A stretch of 27,089 nucleotides of DNA from MGR-bin208 sp043779285. GTDB lineage: Bacteria; Bacteroidota; Bacteroidia; Chitinophagales; Chitinophagaceae. The notes beneath the pieces were generated by a model. That model was not told the origin of the DNA and did no database searches. It saw nothing but the letters and a program-made list of their open reading frames with translations. The DNA is taken from positions 1-27,089 of the forward strand of contig JAYWEL010000085.1 in NCBI GenBank assembly GCA_043779285.1. Direction: 5' to 3'. The translations under genes and the position numbers were made by a program. Below are positions 1 through 6,603 of this stretch, piece after piece; position 1 is the first letter of the stretch; each line of letters begins with the position of its first letter.

Positions 1-291
1 ATGTCCAACAACGCAATATTTTACATTCAACGAATGCAGCATCTCGGCTGAAACCTCTCCGGTATATGCACCTGATTTTTCATGATGACAGTTTTGTGCA
101 GCAGTATAATAATTTTTCACTTCAGTTACTTCACTTTTTGTCATGGTTAAATACGGGAAGGGAACAGCAAAAATAACCAACTGGCTTTCGGCAAGCTCTG
201 CTTCGGCCGATAAAATATCGTTCAATAATGTTTCTGCTTTTAAATAGGTCAGATTCATTTTCCAATTGGCAGCAGCAATTTGTTTTCTCAT
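1..291 (-). CDS. tpiA: Triosephosphate isomerase, N-terminal part (partial at window edge)
   Basis: This gene catalyses the interconversion of dihydroxyacetone phosphate and glyceraldehyde-3-phosphate in cytosolic glycolysis. I translated it from the ATG at 289-291 on the minus strand; 97 codons remain before the window ends. The start reads MRKQIAAANWKMN, which is the family's N-terminal signature with the substrate-binding Asn9 and Lys11. Further on, residues around 69-82 read QNCHHEKSGAYTGE, a well-conserved TIM segment, and the fragment stops at CVVGH, whose His97 is the electrophilic catalytic histidine of the GHSERR motif. The catalytic Glu and phosphate loop lie outside the window. It starts 15 bp after the stop of the upstream glmU-like gene on the same strand, so the two are probably co-transcribed. 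Confidence 0.95.
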   Translation of the reverse strand, partial: MRKQIAAANWKMNLTYLKAETLLNDILSAEAELAESQLVIFAVPFPYLTMTKSEVTEVKNYYTAAQNCHHEKSGAYTGEVSAEMLHSLNVKYCVVGH

Positions 292-306
292 AAGATGTTG
301 ATATAA

Positions 307-1485
307 TTAATAGCTTTCAAAGATATACCTAAGCATTTTTTTTTCGTGGATTGTTAGTTCCGAATTTTTTATTTTTTTCCAGTTTTCAATATCTGCCAAT
401 GCCTTTTTTAATTTATACCTTTCAATCCCTTCACTCCCCCAGGAAAAATGCGGGATATGTTTGGGAGTTAATCCACGACCAAAAACATTGGTACAAACTC
501 CAATCACTGTTCCGGTATTAAGGGACGTATTAATCGATGTTTTAGAATAATCGCCCATAAAAACTCCGCATTTAATGCCCACAGATTTTATTCCTTTGCT
601 TGTCCACACTTTTACATCAGAAGCATTATTTTTTAAATTGGAATTGGTTGTACCGGCACCCATATTGCAATGACTGCCAATGACCGAATCGCCTAAATAA
701 CCATCATGTGCTTTATTAGTATGGTTGAAGATAACGGAGTTTTTAATTTCACCTCCAACTACACAATGGGGCCCTATTGTAGTTGCTCCATAAATTTTAG
801 TACCCATTTTAACAACCGAATTTTCACCCAAAGCAAATGGTCCTCTTATCATACTTCCTTCAAGTATTTCGGCATTATTAGCAATGTAAATCGGACCTTC
901 TGTTGCATTCAAAATGCAATGTTCCAACTTTACTTCTTTTTCAATAAAAATCTGTGATGGATTGATGGTTTTATTTGTTTTTGAAATTGGTTGTGATTTT
1001 CTTCCTTTCGTTATTAAATCAAAATCCATTCGCAAAGACCAATCGTTCATTTGAAAAATATCCCAAGGAAATTTAATGGATTTCACCTCATCATCCATTT
1101 TCAATGCATGATTAACCTTGATAATATTTGGTTTTAAAATTTCTTTTTTTGAAAACCTGAAAGCAACTCCTTCCTCCCCATTCAGGGAAATAAATTCTCC
1201 GTTTTTTAATTTCTTGATTGCACTAACTAATTTAACTGTTGGCAATACATTGCCATGAATCATAAAAAAAACATCTTCTCCTATTTTTTTATTAATTTTT
1301 ACCGAGTCTTTATGATCTTTGTAATCATCCTCCCATTTATCGAAAGAACTTAAACCCAGCATTTTTTCCCATTTTTCACGAATCGTTAAAATGCCAATCC
1401 GAATATCCTGTGTTTTACGGGTCAACGTAAAAGGATGCAGATTTTCTGGCTGACAAAACTCTTCTGTGAAAATGATTTTTTGCAT
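307..1485 (-). CDS. GlmU-like UDP-GlcNAc diphosphorylase / glucosamine-1-phosphate N-acetyltransferase (Bacteroidota type)
   Basis: This 392-residue protein matches the Bacteroidota-specific GlmU family, which is believed to make UDP-GlcNAc for peptidoglycan and outer-membrane polysaccharide by acetylating glucosamine-1-phosphate and coupling it to UTP. The N-terminus carries the conserved HPFTLTRKTQDIRIGILTI segment (residues 17-35). Residues about 185-345 form a left-handed beta-helix of hexapeptide repeats (for example the stretch around ILEGSMIRGPFALGENSVV and the GSHCNMGAGTTNSNLKNN region), as in acyltransferases. It differs from the classical proteobacterial GlmU in its N-terminal half, so the exact substrates are inferred from the family. 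The gene has its own -7-like box (1505-1512) just downstream of a terminator, and leads directly into tpiA 15 bp later. Confidence 0.85.
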   Translation of the reverse strand: MQKIIFTEEFCQPENLHPFTLTRKTQDIRIGILTIREKWEKMLGLSSFDKWEDDYKDHKDSVKINKKIGEDVFFMIHGNVLPTVKLVSAIKKLKNGEFISLNGEEGVAFRFSKKEILKPNIIKVNHALKMDDEVKSIKFPWDIFQMNDWSLRMDFDLITKGRKSQPISKTNKTINPSQIFIEKEVKLEHCILNATEGPIYIANNAEILEGSMIRGPFALGENSVVKMGTKIYGATTIGPHCVVGGEIKNSVIFNHTNKAHDGYLGDSVIGSHCNMGAGTTNSNLKNNASDVKVWTSKGIKSVGIKCGVFMGDYSKTSINTSLNTGTVIGVCTNVFGRGLTPKHIPHFSWGSEGIERYKLKKALADIENWKKIKNSELTIHEKKMLRYIFESY

Positions 1486-1504
1486 GAAATGATTTGATAT
1501 CTAC

Positions 1505-1512
1505 CAAAAATA
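1505..1512 (-). promoter_or_regulatory. -7 box for the glmU-like gene (overlaps terminator tail)
   Basis: Read on the minus strand the sequence is TATTTTTG, matching the Bacteroidota -7 consensus TAnnTTTG. It lies 20 bp upstream of the glmU-like start codon and directly abuts the T-tract of the preceding terminator. No TTG is seen at the -33 spacing, which falls inside the hairpin, so the call is tentative. Confidence 0.4.
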
Positions 1513-1543
1513 AAAAACCTCCGGTTAATTCCGGAGGTTTTTT
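1512..1543. terminator. Perfect 13-bp hairpin terminator between rpmE2 and the glmU-like gene
   Basis: AAAAAACCTCCGG (1512-1524) and its exact complement (1531-1543) flank a six-base loop. Because of the A-run on one side and T-run on the other it can act as an intrinsic terminator on either strand. In context it ends the minus-strand rpmE2 transcript, 46 bp after its stop codon. Confidence 0.85.
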
Positions 1544-1589
1544 AAAAAGTGTTGAAGTTGGATGGTTACAAGGAACCGCTAAAATCAAT

Positions 1590-1844
1590 TTAGCTCGATT
1601 TCTTAGCGTATCTTTTATTGAACTTATCAATACGACCAGCTGTATCAACTAACATATTTTTACCAGTAAAGAATGGATGAGATGTATTTGAAATCTCCAA
1701 TTTTACAACCGGGTATTCATTACCGTCTTCCCAAACTGCTGTTTCTTTTGCTTCGGCAGTTGAACGACAAAGGAAAGCATCACCGTTACTCATATCTCTG
1801 AAAATAACGAATCTGTAATTTGCCGGATGGATATCTTTTTTCAT
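1590..1844 (-). CDS. rpmE2: 50S ribosomal protein L31 type B
   Basis: This 84-residue ribosomal protein begins MKKDIHPANYRFVIFRDMSN and contains the L31 signature NTSHPFFTGK followed by GRIDKFNKRY. It has only one cysteine and lacks the CxxC zinc ligands, which makes it the zinc-independent 'type B' form (usual length 80-90 residues). The reading frame stays open for 30 more codons upstream, to 1934, but that extension is rejected: a consensus promoter (1905-1934) sits inside it and the family begins at MKKDIHP. The leader between promoter and start holds a hairpin at 1864-1883. The gene is followed by the strong terminator at 1512-1543, so it is probably monocistronic. Confidence 0.95.
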   Translation of the reverse strand: MKKDIHPANYRFVIFRDMSNGDAFLCRSTAEAKETAVWEDGNEYPVVKLEISNTSHPFFTGKNMLVDTAGRIDKFNKRYAKKSS

Positions 1845-1863
1845 AACTCTTTGTTTTTTAGGC

Positions 1864-1883
1864 AGTACGGATTTTGCCGTACT
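1864..1883 (-). promoter_or_regulatory. Hairpin in the 5' leader of rpmE2
   Basis: AGTACGG (1864-1870) pairs perfectly with CCGTACT (1877-1883) across a six-base loop. It lies between the predicted transcription start (about 1899) and the rpmE2 start codon (1844), ending 19 nt upstream of the ATG. It could affect translation or be an autoregulatory site for L31, but nothing beyond its position supports that. On the plus strand it is followed by a T-rich run, so it might also stop antisense transcription. Confidence 0.45.
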
Positions 1884-1904
1884 TATTATTTTTTTAAAGA
1901 AGTG

Positions 1905-1934
1905 CAAAGCTAAGGCTAAAAACTTTAGAGGCAA
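1905..1934 (-). promoter_or_regulatory. Promoter of rpmE2 (Bacteroidota -33/-7 type)
   Basis: On the minus strand TTG (1932-1934) is followed by exactly 19 nt and then TAGCTTTG (1905-1912), fitting the Bacteroidota primary sigma consensus TTG-N19-TAnnTTTG. Transcription would start near 1899, leaving a leader of about 55 nt. This promoter also decides the L31 start, because the longer reading frame would begin upstream of the transcript. Confidence 0.75.
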
Positions 1935-1963
1935 AATGATTTTTAAAGTATTTGTAATACAGC

Positions 1964-2455
1964 TTAGCTCCTCATATTTTCAAACTGAAGCGGAAATCCG
2001 AGATCCCAAGACTTCGATAGTTGTATTACTTCCTGCAGGTCATCAATTTTTTTACCGGTTACACGTACTATGTCATCATTGATGGATACCTGCACCTTCA
2101 ATACGGTATCTTTGATCATTTTTACAATCTTTTTCGAGTCCTCCTGTTTTAAACCATTCCGGACAGAAACTTCTTTCTTCCAGGTTTTACCGCTTTGATA
2201 TCCTTCTTTAGATGTGTCAAAAGCAGTTGGGGCAATCCCTTGTTTATGTGCTCTGCTTATTAAGGTGTCCACCAATTGGCTCATTTTCATGTCATCATCC
2301 GTCTCCAAGGCGATCTTAAATTCTTTTTTATCGAGTTTAATCTCCAGATGGCTTCCTTTGAAATCAAAACGGTTTGCAAGTTCCTTAGACGTAACATTTA
2401 CGGCATTGTCTAAAGCCTGCGGATCTACTTTGCTTACTATATCAAATGTTGGCAT
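1964..2455 (-). CDS. YajQ family nucleotide-binding protein
   Basis: The protein is 163 residues, the standard YajQ length, when started at the ATG at 2453-2455 (MPTFDIVSKVDPQALDNAVN). The longer frame to 2542 adds 29 residues with no family resemblance and crosses a terminator, so it is rejected. YajQ proteins have two ferredoxin-like domains and bind nucleotides or RNA; some homologues bind cyclic di-GMP and act as transcription co-regulators. Recognisable segments are KELANRFDFKGS near the N-terminus and the C-terminal VTGKKIDDLQEVIQLSK. The C-terminal FPLQFENMR is the usual family ending. It is a soluble cytosolic protein. Its role in this organism cannot be told from the sequence. Confidence 0.92.
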   Translation of the reverse strand: MPTFDIVSKVDPQALDNAVNVTSKELANRFDFKGSHLEIKLDKKEFKIALETDDDMKMSQLVDTLISRAHKQGIAPTAFDTSKEGYQSGKTWKKEVSVRNGLKQEDSKKIVKMIKDTVLKVQVSINDDIVRVTGKKIDDLQEVIQLSKSWDLGFPLQFENMRS

Positions 2456-2478
2456 ATGTTTATTTTTAAGTTTCGGTA

Positions 2479-2486
2479 CAAATATA
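2479..2486 (-). promoter_or_regulatory. -7 box for yajQ (fused to terminator tail)
   Basis: The minus strand reads TATATTTG here, an exact TAnnTTTG match 23 bp upstream of the yajQ ATG. It directly follows the T-run of the hairpin terminator at 2490-2513. There is no clear TTG at -33. Confidence 0.5.
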
Positions 2487-2489
2487 AAA

Positions 2490-2513
2490 AGTCCTGTATA
2501 GAAATACAGGACT
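2490..2513 (-). terminator. Intrinsic terminator of the outer-membrane receptor gene
   Basis: AGTCCTGTAT (2490-2499) pairs perfectly with ATACAGGACT (2504-2513) over a four-base loop. On the minus strand the stem is followed by five T, so it terminates transcription coming from the receptor gene whose stop is at 2582-2584. Confidence 0.85.
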
Positions 2514-2581
2514 TTGTTGGACATCAAAACTAAAAATTGCAACGAAATTCTTCTATTCCTTTATTATCAGGGTTTATTCAA

Positions 2582-5131
2582 TTAATTCTCTCCGGTTTTT
2601 ACACGGTTTTGCTCTTCACTTGCTCCCCCGGTTTTTCTTTTCTGTCCGTTCACTTTTCCTTTACTAAACTTATAAGAAAACCCTACAGTTACAACTCTTG
2701 AATCCCTTACTTGTTGAAAGCTTGCATCTATATTACTGTATTTTACGGAGCCCTTAATTCTTTGAGAATAAAGTACATCACGAACATTCATTCTGACCGA
2801 ACCTTTGCCTTTCATAATCTGCTTACTTAAACCCAAATTCATTATTCCAAATCCTTCAATCCGAAAAACACCTTCCACTCCTGGTGATCTGTAGAAGCCA
2901 CTTATTTCAGCTCCCCATGTTTTAGCAAACTTAAATTGATTAGAAAGATTGAACTGTGCTGTGGAAGCAGTCATTTTTACATGATCTCCATTAATGATTC
3001 CTTCAAATAAATTGTTGTATGCATTCGTATAAAGATTTGCCGTCCACCATTTCTTTATCTGCCCACCGGCATTGACAGAAATACCCACCTGACGCTGCTT
3101 TGCAATATTTGCTTTCTTTACAAAGGTTTCGTTCTTCACTGTATTTTGTTCCAACACATCATTGATTATATCAGTGGTTGCTGTATAATTCAGGGTAGTT
3201 GTTAAGAATCCTTTATAAGTATGATTCAATTCAACATTGTGCGAAAACTGAGGCTGCAGATTCGGGTTTCCCTGTTCAAATGTATATCGGTCAAGAAACA
3301 TGATGAAAGGATTCAGGTCTTCATAATCCGGACGCTGGATTCGTTTTCCATAGTTCAGTCCAAAACTGTTTTTCTCATTTGGTTTATATTGTAAAAAAGC
3401 TGTTGGAAATATCTGTGTATAATGGCGTTGGAATTGCTCATTTGAAATTACCTGTTTCCCTTTTGCATTTGTATTTTCGACCCGAACACCAAACTGTCCA
3501 AACAATTTTTTAGTAAGTGGCTTACTGAAATTTGCATATAATGCATTTACATTTTCCTGGTAAATAAAATGATTACTGCGTCCAATGTCTCTTGCTCTCA
3601 CACCGTAGTTTACACTATCATAAACCGCATTATTATCGGTTCTTACAAAACTGATTTTTGCACCTGCTTCAAATTTTGCTCCTTTTTTTAATGGATGCAA
3701 ATAATCCATTTTTGCAGTGTAAATATTGATATCCTGAGGCAGATTGCCCAATAATGTATCCGCTTTAATGGTTGGTATACCTACTGCATTAAAATACGCA
3801 TTAACCAATTGTTGATCGTTCATACTGCTATAAGTCAAAAAATCCAGATCAGCGGTTAGTTCTTTACCGGTTGAATCAAATAGATGCCGCATATTCAAAT
3901 TCGTTCCAAAGTTTTTCCACGTTCTGTCATTGCTTGTAGCAGCCAATGTTTGACTTAATAAAATTTTAGTAGGGTTATAAATTAGTACATCACTTGTATT
4001 GCGGAATGTGCTCGGGCTGTTAAATCCTGTAAATACTACACCATAAGTTGTTTTCTTTGTTGCATAAAAATCCATTCCCATCTTAGCATTATACGATTCA
4101 CTCGCATCTTTCATAACTGATTCCTGTTCGAAAAGAGATTTCAAATCCTTCGTAGATGACTCAATGAATTTCCGTTGAATATTTATATCATTAAAAGACT
4201 CTCTTTTATTATAACTAAGCGTTGTAAAAGCATTTACTTTGTTTTTCCGATAATTAAAATTAACAGATTCGCTATGTCTTGGATAAACCCCTTGGCTATA
4301 GGATGATGAAATACTGCCGGTATACCCTACTTGATTTGTTTTTTTCGTTTTTATATTAATGATTCCACTGTTTCCTGCTGCATCATATTTAACAGGCGGA
4401 TTAGTCATGATCTCAATTAACTCCAACTGACTGCTGTTCATATTGCTCAAATAGTTTGTTAGATCTGTACCGCCCAGATAAGTAGGACGGCCATCAATAT
4501 AAATTTGTACACCCTGCTTACCTTTCAAACTGATATTACCATCCTTATCTACAGTAACACCTGGAGATTTTTCCAGAACTTCTAAAGCTGTTGCTCCAAC
4601 ATTCGTTACAGCTGCTTCCACATTTATAATGGTTCTGTCAATCTTTTGCTCAATGAAAGGCTTTTTAGAAGTTACTGTTACAACTGACAAGGATTTTGAA
4701 AATGGAATTAACACAATTTTTTTAAGCAATACATCCTGGCTTTCAGTAGTTATTGTAAACCTTTCAGAATACCCGTTCACAAATCCAATGGCAGTAACTG
4801 AAACCAGGTAAACGCCTTCCTTTAAATTCTCAAATAAATACATCCCTTCTTTGTCTGCAATTGCAATTTTATTTAAGGATGAATCACTTGCATGTAACAG
4901 TGATATAGTAGCATTTATTATCACTTTCCCATCCATATCTCCATAATAACCTATGACTTTACCATTAATTATAACAGGTATTACATAGTTTCCCAAATCT
5001 TCCAATTTTACATCTATAATATTCGGCATCGTATCATCATTTACATTTGCAATCAAATATTGATTCACTTGAGCTTTTGATGCATTATTCAGAAATAATC
5101 CTAATATCAACGTAATAAATATCTTTTTCAT
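2582..5131 (-). CDS. Outer-membrane beta-barrel protein, TonB-receptor-like, with carboxypeptidase-regulatory-like domain
   Basis: The 849-residue protein starts with a signal peptide (MKKIFITLILGLFLNNASKA, likely cleaved before Gln21). Residues about 65-140 form a carboxypeptidase-regulatory-like beta sandwich (IADKEGMYLFENLKEGVYLV). Residues about 150-265 resemble a TonB-receptor plug, with VLEKSPGVTVDKDGNISLKG, the VQIYIDGRPTYLGG stretch and the end YDAAGNSGIINIKTKK. The rest, to the C-terminus, is an alternating beta-barrel containing the conserved NYGKRIQRPDYEDLNPF segment typical of Bacteroidota 'outer membrane beta-barrel family' proteins. These act in TonB-dependent uptake or as related outer-membrane proteins, but the ligand cannot be predicted and there is no SusD-like partner next to it. 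It has its own -7 box (5178-5185) and terminator (2490-2513), so it is probably transcribed alone. Confidence 0.88.
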   Translation of the reverse strand: MKKIFITLILGLFLNNASKAQVNQYLIANVNDDTMPNIIDVKLEDLGNYVIPVIINGKVIGYYGDMDGKVIINATISLLHASDSSLNKIAIADKEGMYLFENLKEGVYLVSVTAIGFVNGYSERFTITTESQDVLLKKIVLIPFSKSLSVVTVTSKKPFIEQKIDRTIINVEAAVTNVGATALEVLEKSPGVTVDKDGNISLKGKQGVQIYIDGRPTYLGGTDLTNYLSNMNSSQLELIEIMTNPPVKYDAAGNSGIINIKTKKTNQVGYTGSISSSYSQGVYPRHSESVNFNYRKNKVNAFTTLSYNKRESFNDINIQRKFIESSTKDLKSLFEQESVMKDASESYNAKMGMDFYATKKTTYGVVFTGFNSPSTFRNTSDVLIYNPTKILLSQTLAATSNDRTWKNFGTNLNMRHLFDSTGKELTADLDFLTYSSMNDQQLVNAYFNAVGIPTIKADTLLGNLPQDINIYTAKMDYLHPLKKGAKFEAGAKISFVRTDNNAVYDSVNYGVRARDIGRSNHFIYQENVNALYANFSKPLTKKLFGQFGVRVENTNAKGKQVISNEQFQRHYTQIFPTAFLQYKPNEKNSFGLNYGKRIQRPDYEDLNPFIMFLDRYTFEQGNPNLQPQFSHNVELNHTYKGFLTTTLNYTATTDIINDVLEQNTVKNETFVKKANIAKQRQVGISVNAGGQIKKWWTANLYTNAYNNLFEGIINGDHVKMTASTAQFNLSNQFKFAKTWGAEISGFYRSPGVEGVFRIEGFGIMNLGLSKQIMKGKGSVRMNVRDVLYSQRIKGSVKYSNIDASFQQVRDSRVVTVGFSYKFSKGKVNGQKRKTGGASEEQNRVKTGEN

Positions 5132-5177
5132 AATATGTTTTTTAAAAATTTAGTACCAGCTTAAAAACATTACAGTG

Positions 5178-5185
5178 CAAATCTA
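5178..5185 (-). promoter_or_regulatory. -7 box for the outer-membrane receptor gene
   Basis: The minus strand reads TAGATTTG, an exact TAnnTTTG match, 46 bp upstream of the start codon. No TTG is found at the expected -33 spacing. A short inverted repeat (CTATG at 5183-5187 and CATAG at 5200-5204) overlaps it and could be an operator, but this is only 5 bp. Confidence 0.5.
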
Positions 5186-5285
5186 TGTACTTGTTATTGC
5201 ATAGTACAGTGTTTTGTATTAAACGGCTGTATTTACTGACAAGTGGCCAATTGTAAGGATATAAAGTAATACCGCTTATAAACAG

Positions 5286-5378
5286 TAAATAGTCCAATGC
5301 GCTTTTCTGCGGTCTTATACCATCTAAGATTTACACATAGGCCGTTGGACTATTTAGTAAATCAAGATGGTATAAGAC
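5286..5378. repeat. Two interlocked perfect inverted repeats (A-B-A'-B' order)
   Basis: The 425-bp stretch between the receptor gene and ltaE contains no convincing gene but holds two perfect inverted repeats whose arms alternate. Arm A is TAAATAGTCCAA (5286-5297) and A' is its complement at 5345-5356. Arm B is GTCTTATACCATCT (5312-5325) and B' is its complement at 5365-5378. Interarm gaps are 14, 19 and 8 nt. The topology is that of an RNA pseudoknot rather than a simple hairpin. An 87-codon frame crossing it (5297-5560) looks non-coding. Confidence 0.8.
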
Positions 5379-5556
5379 GTCAAGATGGAAAACTTGTTAC
5401 ATATTCATGCTGCTTAATGATAAGTGCTGTATTTCTGATACCAATGGAATCTAGAAAAATGAAGTATTTTTCTTTCTTTTGGGTGAAATCACCCCAGAAT
5501 ATAATAATTTTTATAAATCAGCCAAAAGCTGTTTTATATTGCAATAAATATTTAAG

Positions 5557-6573
5557 ATGATCATTGATTACCGTTCAGATACAGTTACTAAGCCAGGAAA
5601 AGAAATGTTGGAAGCCATGTTGTCTGCTCAAGTGGGTGATGACGTTTTTGGAGAAGACCCATCCATTAATCAGTTAGAACTAATGTCTGCAAAACTATTC
5701 GGCATGGAATCGGCTCTTTTTTGTCCTTCTGGTACGATGACAAATCAAATTGCCATTAAATGTCATGTTCAGCCAGGTGATGAAGTAATTTGCGAAGAAA
5801 GTTCTCATGTTTACCAATATGAAGGAGGCGGCATTGCCTTTAATTCGGGTGCTTCAGTTCGGCTTTTACAAGGAGACCGTGGAAGAATTACTTCACAACA
5901 GGTTTTACATGCAATCAATCCGGATGATGTACATAAAGCAAAAACCAGTTTGGTTTGCCTCGAAAATACATCCAACCGGGGAGGCGGAAGTTGTTATGAT
6001 TTTAATGAAATTGAAAACATTGCAAAACAATGCAAAGAAAATAACCTTGCCTTTCATCTGGATGGAGCAAGATTATTTAATGCATTGGTTGCGAAAAAAG
6101 AAAAGCCAGAACAATATGGTAAAGCTTTTGACAGTATTTCTATCTGTTTAAGTAAAAGTTTGGGTTGCCCTGTCGGCAGTTTATTAGTAGGCAAAAAAGA
6201 TTTTATCCGAAAAGCGAGAAGAATCCGTAAAGTATTTGGTGGTGGAATGAGGCAAGCCGGATTTATTGCCGCCGCTGGAATCTATGCGTTGCAAAACAAT
6301 ATTAGTCGATTGGAAATGGATCATTTGCATGCCAAGGAAATTGCTTCAGTCATTGAAAATTGTTCTTTTACTAAATTATTATTGCCTGTTGAAACCAATA
6401 TCATCATTTTTGAATTGCAGGAAAAAAACAGTGCAGCCGCATTTGTTGAAAAACTAAAAAAGCATCAAATTCTTGCTTATGCCATTACACCGGAGCGGGT
6501 CAGATTAGTAATACATCTCGACATCAATGCAGTAATGGTTCAAAAAACGATCGATATTTTAAAACAATTGTAA
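5557..6573 (+). CDS. ltaE: Low-specificity L-threonine aldolase
   Basis: This 338-residue PLP enzyme of fold type I cleaves L-threonine or L-allo-threonine to glycine and acetaldehyde. The N-terminus MIIDYRSDTVTKP is the family signature, followed by GDDVFGEDPS and the cofactor-contacting ESSHVYQYEGGG with His84, which stacks on PLP. HLDGARLFNA (167-176) includes Asp169 and Arg172. The Schiff-base lysine is Lys200 in SICLSKSLGCPVGS. All catalytic features are intact and length is normal. The start ATG at 5557 follows an AT-rich region. Glucose-6-phosphate isomerase begins 30 bp after its stop on the same strand, so they may share a transcript. Confidence 0.95.
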   Translation: MIIDYRSDTVTKPGKEMLEAMLSAQVGDDVFGEDPSINQLELMSAKLFGMESALFCPSGTMTNQIAIKCHVQPGDEVICEESSHVYQYEGGGIAFNSGASVRLLQGDRGRITSQQVLHAINPDDVHKAKTSLVCLENTSNRGGGSCYDFNEIENIAKQCKENNLAFHLDGARLFNALVAKKEKPEQYGKAFDSISICLSKSLGCPVGSLLVGKKDFIRKARRIRKVFGGGMRQAGFIAAAGIYALQNNISRLEMDHLHAKEIASVIENCSFTKLLLPVETNIIIFELQEKNSAAAFVEKLKKHQILAYAITPERVRLVIHLDINAVMVQKTIDILKQL

Positions 6574-6603
6574 CTTCTAAACTTAATTAACTAACACCGA
6601 TTC

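Noticed and set aside
1845..1934. 30-residue N-terminal extension of L31
   Set aside because: It would overlap the promoter and leader hairpin, and the L31 family starts at MKKDIHP.
2456..2542. 29-residue N-terminal extension of YajQ
   Set aside because: It runs through a terminator hairpin and -7 box, and the 163-residue form matches the family length.
5297..5560. 87-codon plus-strand frame between the receptor gene and ltaE
   Set aside because: It crosses the interlocked repeats, overlaps the ltaE start, has no family resemblance and an implausible composition.
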